A DNA stretch of 29,029 bases from Condylostoma magnum (GCA_920105805.1 CAKKTI010000225.1:1-29029), one strand, 5' to 3'; positions 10,392 through 21,398 are shown, counted from the stretch's first letter. Notes: a model not told the origin generated them from the sequence alone. Numbers and translations are program-made.

Positions 10392-11113
10392 ATGCAAGGA
10401 TAAAATCCTGATTCAGGAAAAGGGATGCATCTCTTTAAATTAATATAAGTTTTAGATTAAAAGGTAATGGTAATCAGATTTCAATTAATATTCCTACAAC
10501 CATTATATATGGATTTGGATTTGACACTCCAACTTTGATTAAATCTCATCGAAGTAATTTAATCTTTATTCAGCTCAAAGAAGAAAATATATAAGAGGTG
10601 TTAAATAATAATCTAAAGAATATGAATCCAAATCTTCCAATTGCTATTGTCAAAACTGACAAAAGCTTTAAAGTTTTGATGCAAATTCCTGAGATTGTGA
10701 TTATTTTTAAGAGGTGTTTAAGCAAAAAGAGTGATTTATATACAGAAAATTTATGTGTTTCTAAGTATGTTGAGTGTTATACCCCAAATGTATAGATAGT
10801 ACGATTGAATTGAACGGCTGAAAAATTACAATGCAAGATTATAAGAAATACATAGCAGATTGTAAAGTGAAATTCCCCTCCATCTCCTAATTCATTATAA
10901 TAAAGGTATATTACAGGAAATCACAGTGAGTCCTATTCCTCCTCCCTTACATTTACAACCCAGGAAGTTAAGAATTATTTATACAGCATAAAAGCTATTC
11001 TTAATAAGCTAAAAGCTTAGGGGGGAATAGAATAAATCAGTATTGATTTTCTATTGGGTAAAGATAGATTATGATATTTCATTAGTATTGAAAGAATAAA
11101 ATACTATGATTAA
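10392..11113 (+). CDS. Hypothetical protein, 235 aa, one tiny intron
   Basis: Not recognised. The main frame (from about 10,478 to TAA 11111-11113) encodes a mixed alpha/beta protein with strands such as ISINIPTTIIYGFGFDTP and PIAIVKTDKSFKVLMQI and a C-terminal ISIDFLLGKDRLWYFISIER, which looks like a folded domain. It lacks an in-frame ATG at its 5' end. Removing a 14-nt GT-AG sequence (10464-10477) joins it to ATG 10392 and the leader MQGQNPDSGKGMHLFKLIQV. A 29-nt alternative with the same acceptor, starting in the preceding GTTTTAG, also keeps frame. Two Trp are TGA. It is divergent from the LITAF gene (40 bases apart), and its stop precedes the next ATG by eight bases. Confidence 0.5.
10464..10477 (+). 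other. Predicted 14-nt intron
   Basis: GTAATGGTAATCAG has GT and AG ends, and its removal restores frame between an ATG-started leader and the main body. The length is inferred; a 29-nt intron with the same acceptor is equally in frame. Confidence 0.4.
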
Positions 11114-11121
11114 AGACGACT

Positions 11122-11821
11122 ATGAACATAATAATAATAAATTCGACGTAAATAGCAAAGTTCATAAAGCTTCTTCAGGCTGAGAAATGTGGACAATTAG
11201 GTAAGAAACATTCAAACCTAAAAGGTTAAACAAAGAAAATAACATAGAGTTATGTCTTAAAGCTTGGTGAAAAAGCCGAGATAGTTAATGATTAAAAGGC
11301 AGTGCAAAGTGGAATAAGCAATTGAGAATTTAACAAATAAATCATAAGAGGTTGCTATAAAATATCTCTCTTATAAAAAGTGAAAAAGTAGAAAAGAAGT
11401 AAATAAAAGCACTTAGCTTATAGATTAAATTTTCGCCAAAAGAGTAGCAAAATTCAAAGATCATGTAAGAATTAAAACTGATAGTAATATCAGAGATGTA
11501 AAAAGTATGTCGTAATCGTTAAGCAATGCGTTGTAATTGACAACTTAAAGTTCAACTTTTATATAAGAAGCTGCCTAGTAAGCATGAGAAAAGGAAGATA
11601 ATAATCATCTACTTGCAAAAAGAACTAATGCACATAGAAAGAAAACTAGGAAGGAATAAATCAGGCAAAAAATTAACTATTTATGTGAATAAAATGCTAT
11701 GAAAGCAATACAATCAAATTGCCATTTACTAGACAATGTTTTAGACAAGATTCGAATTAATAGTAAAAAAAAGTTATAATTCTGTAAAAGTCATGTTTTG
11801 TCTGATTTCTTTGCTATATAA
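11122..11821 (+). CDS. Helical basic protein, 226 aa, one tiny intron
   Basis: ATG 11122 begins a frame (IAKFIKLLQAEKCGQLGKK, then KITQSYVLKLGEKAEI) that must join a second frame starting near CKVEQAIENLTNKSQEVAIK. A 19-nt GT-AG intron (11284-11302) does this exactly. The second exon is a long Lys/Arg-rich helical region (AKRVAKFKDHVRIKTDSN, LAKRTNAHRKKTRKEQIRQK) ending at TAA 11819-11821 after LSDFFAI. No family recognised; the pattern is that of an all-helical, possibly nucleic acid- or tubulin-binding protein. The upstream gene's frame continues into the second exon if TAA 11111 is read as Gln, but the first-exon frame reads much better over 11,122-11,280. It converges on the TmcB-like gene with only ten bases between stops. 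Confidence 0.5.
11284..11302 (+). other. Predicted 19-nt intron
   Basis: A GTTAATG...GGCAG segment whose removal joins two well-coding frames in phase. The exact borders are inferred from frame only. Confidence 0.4.
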
Positions 11822-11831
11822 AGTAATTTAA

Positions 11832-14800
11832 CTAACTAAGACCAGATCTTTTGCTTAATTCGAATACATTAGCAGGGATAATCTTCATAAATCATTTGAT
11901 ATAGAGTAATTTACTGATAAGCTTGTTTACTATTGGTCTACAAATAGCTAAATAACTAACAAATAATGTCAAAGTTAGACAATTTATTAGAATCATTGAA
12001 TCATTATTTTATTATAACAATTCTTGATCAAAATAGTCAATAGCATCTGTGTATAAATTATTCCAATTGCTTCTTAAATGAATATACTTATTGTAGAGGT
12101 CTATAGTCTCCTATTCCTTTCATTCCTCTGAATTAATTAGCATAATAGCATCCATTCTCAAGGTGTTTATTTTCTATTAGAACTAGCATTCATTAAATCC
12201 CATTTCAAATATACTACCACAACTATCCATTAAATTCTTATAATAATCTTAATAATAAAGCTAAATTATAGTATAGAAATAATGTGAGCTATTAAAATTA
12301 ATTAAAGAATCATAAAGAGGATCAAAATGAATAGATGACTACTTTATTAGTTATATTACACTTAAACCACTCATAAACGCATATTTATCAATTAGGTTAT
12401 GAAATAATGTATCAGTATATCAATTTTGTTCGATTATATCGTTAAGCAGTCCGATCTTTGTTAATTTAGATTTATGAGATTCTTTAATTAAATATTCATC
12501 TAAAATTATAAGAAATCCAACTGATAAGGCTAATAATATGGATAGTCGGAAGCATAATTGCTTTCATTCTGAAAATTTTATCAATGAAGTATTTGATTAG
12601 TTTGGACTACTAAAATCTAGGTTATGTTATTGGTTTATTCTTTATATTATCTTGTCCTTTAAATTGATTATTAAGCTTTTATCCAGATTGTTTACTTTGC
12701 TTCATATTTCCTGAAACATTCTTTCTATATAAAAGATCTAAATAAGGAAAATGATAGCAAAAATAATTAGAGCTATAATTATAATATAGTAAACTATCTC
12801 TAATTCCCTGTAATAATTGTCAATTTGAGTCTTTAAAATATTAGTTTATGAGTATTAGGTTTTATTAGTGAATCTTAAAGCATCATTCATCGTATTTCTC
12901 AGTACGAAATAATAGCTTTCACTCATTTAACCTGAATTTTACTATTAAATAGTTTAAATCTGCTTAAAAGTTACATTTAGTTATAATTCATCAATAAAAT
13001 CTAGTAATGAGGATCTTTATACTATCAATTAGCCTGAGATTTAATAATAAACTGGAATTCTTTATTCAAATACATAAGAGCCTAAATTCTCCCTTTAAAT
13101 TACATCTTTCATATCAATTATAGTTTCCTTTATTTAATCAAAGTCATTAATAATGTTCTCTATCAACTCATAATTTTACTATTATTAAATAATTTCCAGC
13201 TGATTATCTTATAGAAATTTAAGGTGAACTTACTGATAAGCAAATTCCATGTTTAAAATCATTTCACTAAAAGGACTATTAATCTCTAAATCTTTTGAAT
13301 GCTATATCTAATACCTTTGCATTATATAATCACACCAAAATAACCCTGAGATAAGTATCACAAAGGCTATGATACTGTAATATAGTATCTTTAATGGCCT
13401 TCTCTTTTCCTTATAATCAAATTTTTACACTTTTACGGTATTTTAAGAGTGATTGGTACTAATCACTTATTTATTGGATGAAGAATAAGATAAAACCTCT
13501 TTTTCCTATACCAAATTTGTTGTTGATTTCTACATGGCATAAAGTTAAGTAAAAGTGATAGTATCTTCTGTATAATATGATTAATCTCTGAATTGCTCAT
13601 TTTATTCCGGCATTTCTTAAAAATTGTGCTGTTTCCATTATTAAATTAAATCTTTGTCACAAGATATAGCTAGAATATTCACAAAATCATTTTTCAGATA
13701 AACTTATGTCCAACAGCAGTACAATTAAGAGTAAAACCGTAATTTAAGTGGTTTAAACAACTTTAGTTTTCTCATATTAGCCTCTCCTAGTAAATCACTT
13801 ATATTAACTCCTATTAAGTTATTATCTTTCTTTTCCAGTAAACTATCAAAGTTCCTAGTATACCCTAAAATCACTCCACTTTTGTCAAAATGAGCGATTT
13901 CTCGATTTCAGGGGACTTACTAGAATGCAGATATGAAGTGCAGTTATTTTTCAATTACTAGCAACTCAATAACTATATAGCATTCGACTAGGTAAGAATC
14001 AGATGTTTTTATAAAAAGAATAGAAGGTAGTAGAATGCTATGACTAGTTGAATCCGTTATAAAAGCTTGCATTTTTTGCGTGTGATTTCTATCAAATGGA
14101 TAAGGTATAAGAACGTTTAAATGTTGTCCGAGTAGACAATTATACGGCTCATTGCAAATTAAATGTAACTGACTATTGGCGTATTCGATTATACCAAACT
14201 TTTACTAATTGCCAGAGATAATAGCAACTCCTACTGTTTAATCGTCCAAATTTAAAGGTTTTAATTAATGTTGTAGTATCTTTGCATATTTATTCTATCT
14301 TTTATTAAGTAGGCATTGATTACTCATAAGTACTTGTTCAATTAAAGAATTATATGAATGAATTAAATTATCGTTATCTCTATAGTCGTTGTACAGTTAC
14401 AAGTATATCCTTATCAGTTTTCTGTAGCCTAAAGACACCTTTTTTATTTAGTTTTCAATTGTTTTTTAAGAAGATTTTGCACCTCTTATGCTATCAAGTA
14501 AACAAATGTATTGGACACAAAACTTATAGTCTTTTTTGAAAGCATTTGATAGTTCAACTTGACCTTTTACAAATTAAAACCCTTGGTCATTGGCTTATCT
14601 GATATCAATCATCTTCTAGCATCTATAAGAATTAAATTACTCACTTAAACTGCCTTGCATGTTCTTATTTTTATGAAGCTTAAGTTATGCTAGTTTAGCT
14701 TATCTTAGAATATCAAGGCAGTAATAGGCCTCTCATACATTTAGATATTTTCAATTTCACATTTTTGGAAACTTCTATAGCCATGTATACACATTTATTA

Positions 14801-15941
14801 TCCTTTTATACTAATTATCATTCTTCTCTTATAAAAATTATCTCAAAAACAATTCAATTTGTTCTATTGAGGAGTTTCGTGTAATAGAGTGCTAATTATT
14901 AAGGCATGTAGCTATTCTTACATTAAAAAACTAAGCTGCTAATACTAAAGTTAGTGTTAATCCAACCGTCAATAATAAAATCAGCGTGTTTGCATCGTTA
15001 TTTAATCTAGCAATGATAAATGAAAGTGGAATCATTGCACATGCTATCAGCCTTAGCCATATATACTTTATCAGATCCTTATTTAAAATTGGCAAATATC
15101 TCCAGTAGTTAATCAGATTTATTATGTAGATTATCATACAAAAGGAGTTAAAAAATAAGTAGTTGATTTTATTTAGGATGACATATAGTATCGGGAATGT
15201 AGCAAATGCTATTTTCTAGTTAAGTAAGTGATAACTGTAAGGAGTACAGATTTGATTCGATGTTGACTTAGAATGCCTTATTTCGTATTTCATAGATGCT
15301 TGCAGTAAACTATATATAAACAGCAGTATGTAGAGAAACAAATTTAAGTAAGTCCCATAAACAGACACAACTTAACTGGAGGATTAGTTGTAATACTCTG
15401 TCATTGATTAATCTTAATTAACATAATAAAATACACCCGATATAAGCACTATATTGACAGGAATAGTGAAAAGATCTAATAAAATAAACTCTAAGAGTAA
15501 AATAAAGTATTCTATGATAAAAAAGATCTTTTTCTTTTTATAAACCAAGGCAATTGCAGCTGAATATAAAAGAGTGTAAGCTAGAATTGCAGTTTGTGCT
15601 AAAGTTTAAAAAGTTTCAATATTATTAAATTTTGCGAACAATTTATCAATTCTTGCAAGCGATAAAAAGTCTAAATAAGCTTAGTATTAATCTCAATCAG
15701 TAATCAACTCATCATCCTTAAAGTTAATTGAAAGTATCTATAATGTAATTATCATTTGTACAATAATAGTTTTAATATTTCGAATCGCTACTTTTTGTTT
15801 CTATGCTGAAAATTGATGAATAGTTAACTAAACTTCAAAAATGCTGGTTTTGATGTTTTGTATAAACTTGTCGAATTAACGCCCTATGGATAGAGCAGAG
15901 CTTTTGAAAATAAATTCAATGTAATCTTGTTCTTCTAGCAT
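11832..15941 (-). CDS. TmcB-like multi-pass PAS-domain membrane protein, 1369 aa
   Basis: A single frame of 1,370 codons without intron, many TAA/TAG as Gln and several TGA as Trp. The N-terminal 330 residues hold about six to eight hydrophobic segments (TLAQTAILAYTLLYSAAIAL, FIIEYFILLLEFILLDLF, LILLLTVGLTLTLVLAA). A helical linker follows, then a PAS domain around residues 570-690: GVAIISGN, FGIIEYANSQLHLIC, LLGQHLNVLIPYPF. Further single membrane spans lie near residues 850-870, 1050-1075, 1130-1150 and 1315-1335, with long polar helical stretches between. This is the layout of the Tiny macrocyst (TmcB/C)-type proteins abundant in ciliates, thought to be sensory or cyclase-associated membrane proteins. 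It ends at TAG 11834-11832, ten bases from the converging stop, and starts 31 bases after the kinase stop. Domain call is by pattern. Confidence 0.75.
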
Positions 15942-15972
15942 GCCCACTTTTATAAATAAAAATGTAAAAAAA

Positions 15973-17288
15973 TTAAGCATTTTTAAGTAAGAAATAACTA
16001 GTAGTAGCGTGATTGAGGTCATTTAATCGCAAAGAACTCATTATGTACTCTTTAGGAAATCCATATTGCTGTACTTGCTACATACACTGTTCATCTAGTG
16101 AATCATTTTCCTTACTTTCAAATCTAAGCAGACTCGATTCAAAACCTTTAAGTCAAGAATGATTTAAGACCTCTTTCAACGGCAATCGATTTGTAGGAAT
16201 TAATTACAGCATTGATCTAATCAGATGTTTTGCATCTTGGCTTATAAAATCAGGTATAAAGTACTTTCCTTTAAGTATAACCTTCTGTAATTCTTACAAC
16301 GACTAAGCCTTAAAAGGAACAGTTCCAGTAAGCATAGCATATAAGAGAATTCCTAGGCTTCAAATGTCTACTCAAAATCCTTCATATTCCTAATCAGCTA
16401 TGATCTCCGGGGCTAGATAGGCTGGAGTTCCGCATTATTCCTAAATTCTTACCCCTTTTTTCATTATTTTACTAACTCCGAAATCGCAGACTTTAGCAGT
16501 AGAAAAATCATCGCTTAGTAGAATATTATCAAGTTTAAAATCTCTGTGTAAAACTCCGTGATTATGAATTGCAATAGCTCCTTCTACTATTTGCCTAAAA
16601 AGCAACTTAGTTTCATTTTCTGAAAGCTTCACTCTTGTCTTTACGTGGTTTAGTAAATCTCCTCCTGATGCATATTCCATTACTATCAGCATATGATTAG
16701 TAGATTCAAAAACTTCTAGGATTTTGATGACATTCTAGTGCTTTATTCGCTTTAATATGAATACTTCCTAGAACACCTTTCTCTTATGTCTTTCATCTCG
16801 CATATAAGATTTCTCAATCGCTTTTATAGCAACTTGAGCTCCAGTAAGATTATGTACAGCAGAAATTACCTTCCCAAATGCTCCTTTGCCTATTAAGTTT
16901 CCTATTGTGTAATATTCCAAGGTAGTAGTAGGAGCTTCCTTTTTATAGCGAAAATTCTAATATATCATCTTTACTAAGTACTTAACTTAGTCTTATTCTG
17001 ACGTTGTCTAAAAATTTCTTGTACTACTTTACCCACTTCGAAAATTTTCTGAGTTTTCATTAGTTCTACTCGAAAATTAACTAGTTCTATTAAATTTATC
17101 AGCTACAGGTTATTTTTAGCCTCCAGTATCTGAGCGAGTTCTTCTATGTTTCTATTTAATTTATTAAGGGGAGATGTGTCGTATGTACTCAGAGGGAACT
17201 ATAGAGTTTCTTTACGAAATGACTCCTTTGTAATTCCCTCCTGAATTGTTTCTTCTTCTTGTGTGCTTACTAGGCTAAAGAGATCCAT
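15973..17288 (-). CDS. CAMK-like Ser/Thr protein kinase with UBA-like tail, 432 aa
   Basis: After a helical N-terminal 120 residues comes a complete kinase domain: GKGAFGKV (ATP loop), VAIKAIEKS (Lys), MEYASGGDLL, HRDFKLDN (Asp244, Lys246, Asn249; Phe replaces the usual Leu), DFG (Asp263), GTPAYLAPEII, then WVDIWSLGILLYAML. Both Trp in that last motif (residues 300 and 304) are TGA codons, the second being nearly invariant in kinases; the Trp of NHSWLKG is also TGA. Residues 385-425 (QQVQQYGFPKEYIMSSLRL, ATTSYFLL) resemble the UBA-like segment of AMPK/SnRK-type kinases. All catalytic residues are present, so it should be active. Exon 1 (88 codons) joins by a 17-nt intron (or 20 nt, same acceptor). 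I end it at TAA 15975-15973; the next TGA would overlap the TmcB-like start. Confidence 0.88.
17008..17024 (-). other. Predicted 17-nt intron in the kinase gene
   Basis: On the minus strand, GTACAAGAAATTTTTAG. Its removal places the N-terminal helical region in frame with the kinase domain. A donor three bases earlier (20 nt, to 17027) also keeps frame. Confidence 0.55.
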
Positions 17289-17334
17289 TGTTTGAATTTT
17301 TCAAAAATTTTCTTACTATGCCGTTGCTTTATTA

Positions 17335-17616
17335 CTAGGAATTTATTTTTTCTGAGTAACGGATAGGAGACTACTTTGCACTGTAACTTTGCTTATTGTA
17401 TTAAGCTATTTTATATATTGAGTCTTAGTTAAAATTTGATGAAGAGTTCTTACGGTCAGATTTTTAATTAATTGGCCTTTTGAAGTCATTCGCTCTATTT
17501 TAATCTCTATAACGTTAGACCTTCATGTTATTTGCTTTATGGCGGTTTTATTGTAAATAGTTTTCAAAAACATTCTGCTTTGTTCTTTGCTAAAGCAAGT
17601 AAAACTGTCTATTCAT
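17335..17616 (-). CDS. Small basic Asn/Gln-rich protein, 93 aa
   Basis: ATG 17616 opens a frame that runs to the triple stop TAG TAA TAA (17337-17329). The product is polar and basic (QNRHKANNMKVQRYRDQNRA, then FKRPINQKSDRKNSSS), with Tyr-Ser repeats towards the end (QSYSAKQSPIRYSEK) and no hydrophobic segment. It resembles short disordered ciliate proteins such as axonemal or basal body small components, but no family is recognised. The kinase ATG lies 46 bases further on in a different frame, so it is not simply the kinase N-terminus. An unrecognised intron joining the two remains possible. Confidence 0.45.
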
Positions 17617-17914
17617 TTTTGATAAATTTTTGTATTAAGTTTATTGGAATTATTATATAGATATTTGCTAACTTAATTGGTATTATCATTTCATGAATTT
17701 ATGGTGTACTCTATTAATAATAATTTAACTTGCTTAGATAGTTTAAAAAAGTTTAGTAATAAATCTCTCATATCAAATTTAGCATCGTTCAATTATATGC
17801 TTTTTAGTGTCTCAGATATAAGCTTGAATATATTAATATGAAAATTGTATGCATAAGCTAATTTTATATACAACTTAATAATATATAGATAAATACAATA
17901 TATTTTACACTTCT
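17617..17914. other. Intergenic, A+T-rich
   Basis: About 300 bases between two minus-strand genes: the 3' side of the permease gene and the 5' side of the 93-aa gene. Dominated by TAT/ATT runs. Nothing coding or structured was recognised. Confidence 0.4.
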
Positions 17915-19192
17915 TTATTCACTAAATGACATAAAAAGTTTTAATATTACTAACTATAAAGATTCATGCAGATCATATGTGCTTAATAATGCCAATAGAC
18001 TTAAGCTTACTAAAATTGCGCATAATACCAAAATGACTTTTTTCTCTATATTATCATTAATGGTTTTAAATTGAATTCAACCTAACTAAACTTTACAAGG
18101 ATAAACATAAAACAACATCGGCATATGGATGTAAATACAGTTAGTCCACAGAAATGATAGGGCCTGCTTCCAGTTCATGGTGATAAAGAAAGTTACATTA
18201 ATTACAGCTATTTATAGATAGCTTTTTATTGATTAATTAGCTTCAATGTCTCTATCATTGAATAAATTCAGCTTATTGTAACTAAATATAATTAAAGGAA
18301 ATCCTAAATATATTTTAATAATTTCTAAAGTATCTATCAGTAATAAAATTATCGTTTCAATGCAATATAATTGTCCATTATGAGGCAATATAACAAATTT
18401 ATTAGGTGTTCTCAATCCAAATCACTAAAATCTCAATTGAGACAAAGTACTATATGTAATATAGTATAGTAAAATAAATACAAATGCTGAAATTATGATG
18501 ATCTTTTATTTATTCCATGTAGCTCCCTCAAGAACTCTAATAGCTATAGGAAGATTAAATATGCCCGAGAATGCAAACATATTTACTTATAAAGCAGCTA
18601 TTACAAATGAGTATGCATCTAAAGCTATAGTATTTTCTTGTATATCTCTATAATCGAATAGCCAGAATGATATAATACTAAAAATAATCTAAATAAAGCA
18701 CAATGACACAGTATAATATGCTACGTATTTAAGGTATGCAAGTCTGAAATTTATACTAAATCATAATGCATTACTTAAAATAAGCACTTATACTCCTATT
18801 ACTGTCTAATTATCAATCTAAAACAACTACTAAATTACATTCTGTTGAAATTAGATAATCATTCATAATTAAAATAGACAAAAGCATCCCACAATGCAGA
18901 CTACTTGAAATATAGCTAGAGGCATAGCTCATACTGGAAAGCTATGTCTATCATATAGTATTTAAAATATATTCACTGATTGCCGCATATTAAATGATTT
19001 AGCTAACGATATATAAATTGTAGTATTGATAGCTCAGGATGCAATTACTATTATTATTCCTTTAAATATTCCAGCTCTGTAAAAGAAAATAGGTATACCG
19101 ATAAAGCCTTAGCCTAAAACTCCTTATATTATTATAGTGGCTGACAATATTTAATTCTAAGGTCGATTTAATAGGGGAGCTTATAAATCCAT
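17915..19192 (-). CDS. Amino acid/auxin permease-family transporter, 425 aa
   Basis: A highly hydrophobic protein with about ten to eleven membrane spans. The first span carries the family signature around residues 15-40: SATIIIQGVLGQGFIGIPIF, then YRAGIFKG, matching the AAAP (SLC36/38-type) pattern of a Gly-rich broken helix where amino acid and sodium or proton bind. Later spans include LAIFQVVCIVGCFCLF, FAFSGIFNLPIAIRVLEG (the middle-helix motif) and VILVLCAILVSLSLLAL at the end. Length is normal for the family. It would import or exchange amino acids across the plasma membrane or an endolysosomal membrane. Several Trp are TGA (IASWAI, FPVWAM) alongside TGG. It ends at TAA 17917-17915 after SFSE. 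A long A+T-rich region lies upstream. Confidence 0.8.
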
Positions 19193-19785
19193 TTCTATAA
19201 AATAATATAATTGTTAAGATTGTATAATTAATGGATTTATGAAAGTAATCATTGAATGAAAAATATAAATATTATTACAATCTTTCTAGATATAACTAAG
19301 TATAAAGTTAATGTTGAATACAATTTAAAAAGCTATAATTCATATTAAATTATTTGTCTAATCATATAGATAAGGATACAATTTAAATAATTTAAAATAT
19401 TAAATAAGCAAAGTAATCAACTATTATACTAGTTGATGTTAAGTATTTTAGGGATTAATGCAATAATCTTTAGATAAAATTTATCATAGATTAAAATATA
19501 AAAAATAGTCATGATATTTCTAATTAATTAGGAAAAGTAATTGTATAATTATAATGTAATCCTTCTTCAAGTATTATTTATGAAAGTTATTTTAAAATAA
19601 AATAGAACTTCATTGAATAATTAAAAACATCTATAGTATTTAATTATTTTGTATTATTAAATTTAGGTCTGAAATAAACAATAATTTGCAAGTAGAAGAT
19701 AATTCTTAAAGATACTAACTTTATACTTATCAATACAATTGATTAGTAATCAAAACATAATAAACACAAATAAATATTTTTAAGA
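19193..19785. other. Longest non-coding stretch, very A+T-rich
   Basis: Nearly 600 bases between the syntaxin 3' end and the permease start, mostly A/T with short TAATTA and ATTTAAAT runs. All frames are open under the ambiguous code but show no protein-like composition. It must hold the permease promoter. No tRNA, repeat array or telomeric repeat was seen. Confidence 0.5.
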
Positions 19786-20403
19786 TTAACTAGTTAATAT
19801 AACTACTATTAGAACTACAATAAAAACAAATACCATAAAAAGTAGGAAAAATATTCAATTCCTCTTCCGTCTTTAGCGATCTGAAGTTATTTCTAATTGC
19901 TGTACACCTTTCTTTGTGAGAGATTCCCCAGTAGTAATATGAGAATCAATTCTATCTAATTATTCGCCTTATTATCCAACTTGGTTACTGGTTTCTATAA
20001 ACATATCATTTATTTAGTGCATGAATTCAGATATCTTTTCTACATCCTGATTTCTATTTTATTATATTTCAGCTTCCATTTCATCAAAAAAGGAGTCTTT
20101 AGTTTCTTGGATTTATGATAAGAGATGTGTTGTTTAAAGAGAGTAATTCTTTATCTTATATTATTTCAATTATTCTAATTGCTCTGAGCATTATATCTCT
20201 TCTAATTACTACAATTATTACATTATTGATTCTCCTTATAGTCTAGCTTAATGAATAGCTTACTTATCATATTTATTATGCTAAAGGCTTTTTAGAGTTC
20301 CTTATAAATTTTATAGCTGATTTTAAAGCTCTTCTGATTATTCATTAATTTTAGATTCTATAAGGGAGTTTTAGGCTTTTTATTAGTTTATTCCCCAAGA
20401 CAT
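19786..20403 (-). CDS. Qa-SNARE (syntaxin-like), 205 aa
   Basis: Residues 123-177 form a SNARE helix: ISEFMHQINDMFIETSNQ, VGQQGEQLDRIDSH, then TKKGVQQLEITSDRQRRKRN. It aligns with syntaxin ELNEMF..LA.LVE.QGE.ID.IE. Gln145 sits at the ionic zero layer and is encoded by TAA, strong internal evidence that TAA means Gln. A juxtamembrane Arg/Lys cluster, then Trp183 (TGA) and a C-terminal anchor (IFFLLFMVFVFIVVLIVVIL) complete the tail-anchored topology. The N-terminal 120 residues are Gln-rich coiled coil, shorter than a usual three-helix Habc domain. It would drive vesicle fusion on a plasma or endosomal membrane. The stop is TAA 19788-19786. The start ATG at 20403 lies only two bases after the upstream gene's stop. 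Confidence 0.85.
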
Positions 20404-20405
20404 AT

Positions 20406-21386
20406 TTACTTAAAATTTATACTAATAGGTAGATGATTATATTGATATATTTGGCCTTAGTTGTTCTTCTCTTCTTATTGTGGTATTAAGAATGATTATG
20501 CTTTTAATCTATGTAAAATTTACTATTGACTATGGAATATAAAATCTTCCCTATTATAAACTTATGCGTTATTTTGGGCATAATTTCTATAATAAGCATC
20601 TTATAATTCAGATTAAACTTAAACAAAGAATTAATCAAATTCCTCTTATTAAGCATTTTGCCCTAGCATCATTTTATATGTTTAACTTTAAATGGGAAAA
20701 TTGAAGCTTCCCATTAATACCACAGGAGCAGGATTTTATCTTACAATTTGATTAACTTCTCTCAGTAAGCAGGCTGCTTATGCATAGTTTAATTATTGGT
20801 TTTAAGTAAAAGGTGCTAGACATGTATTTGATACTATTATCTGGCTACCTGATTTACTTTAAAACCTACCAATAAGAGCTGTATTGTCTGTATTTTGTAA
20901 ACTCAGCAATGCATCCTTATACATTACCTCTTTAATTTCTAACGGTTTTCAGTTCTCGTTACTCCAAGCTAAAATACAAGCTCCCTTTTTATAAAAACCT
21001 CTGTTCTAAAATGAAGTAACACTTTCCATTCCTACTGCTTCTAAAAATAAGCTAATATTAGTATAATCCTCAACTTCTTGTAAGGCTATAAAATCACTTT
21101 TTAGTTCTCTTAACTCTTCTTACACTCTTTGTTAATCTGCTTCTTATTTACAATCCTGTAAGTTATAACTAGTAAAAGTATATCCTGTATAGAATCTATG
21201 ACTATATCTAAATCTCTTCTTTTATGTCAAATAACTTAAAACAATCCCAAATACAATAAAAACTCCTACCATTCAAGGCGTTACCAAAATTTTACTTATC
21301 TCCCTAAAATCCTACTTAACTTTGAAATAAATACCATAAAGTAGTATAAAAATAGCAAAAATAACTCCTCCATCTAAAATTTTCAT
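20406..21386 (-). CDS. Membrane-anchored EEP-fold (endonuclease/exonuclease/phosphatase) protein, 326 aa
   Basis: Two N-terminal membrane spans (residues 7-22 and 36-53) precede an EEP domain: TSYNLQ, then SDFIALQEVE with the metal-binding Glu104, IIVSNTCLAP, PAPVVLMGSFNF, EDFIFHS, and YNHLPISINF at the end. Active EEP enzymes (neutral sphingomyelinase, CCR4, DNase I, TDP2 types) have TxH, GDFN and SDH at the corresponding places. Here they read NTC (Cys189), GSFN (Ser227) and YNH (Asn317), so several catalytic positions are altered and activity is doubtful. The two spans before the domain suggest a membrane-tethered binding or scaffold role. Trp codons TPW and NENW are TGA. The gene starts 12 bases after the in-frame TAA of the C2/coiled-coil gene and ends two bases before the syntaxin ATG. 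Confidence 0.78.
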
Positions 21387-21398
21387 TTTATTTATAAA

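Noticed and set aside
10478-11821. One long gene in a single frame across 10,478-11,821
   Set aside because: Over 11,122-11,283 that frame is Gln/Arg junk with a TAA run, while another frame starting at an ATG is clearly better; two genes with a 19-nt intron fit.
14931-15137. Short standard-code ORFs such as this 68-aa membrane ORF as genes of their own
   Set aside because: They are fragments of longer genes cut at TAA/TAG codons that are read as Gln, here part of the TmcB-like protein, or are shadows in other frames.
17289-17616. The 93-aa frame as the N-terminus of the kinase
   Set aside because: The two are out of phase and the small frame ends in TAG TAA TAA; no obvious intron of the right phase joins them.
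19193-19785. A+T-rich block as an internal eliminated sequence, transposon remnant or telomeric region
   Set aside because: No terminal repeats, transposase frame or telomeric repeat could be seen; a plain intergenic region is enough.
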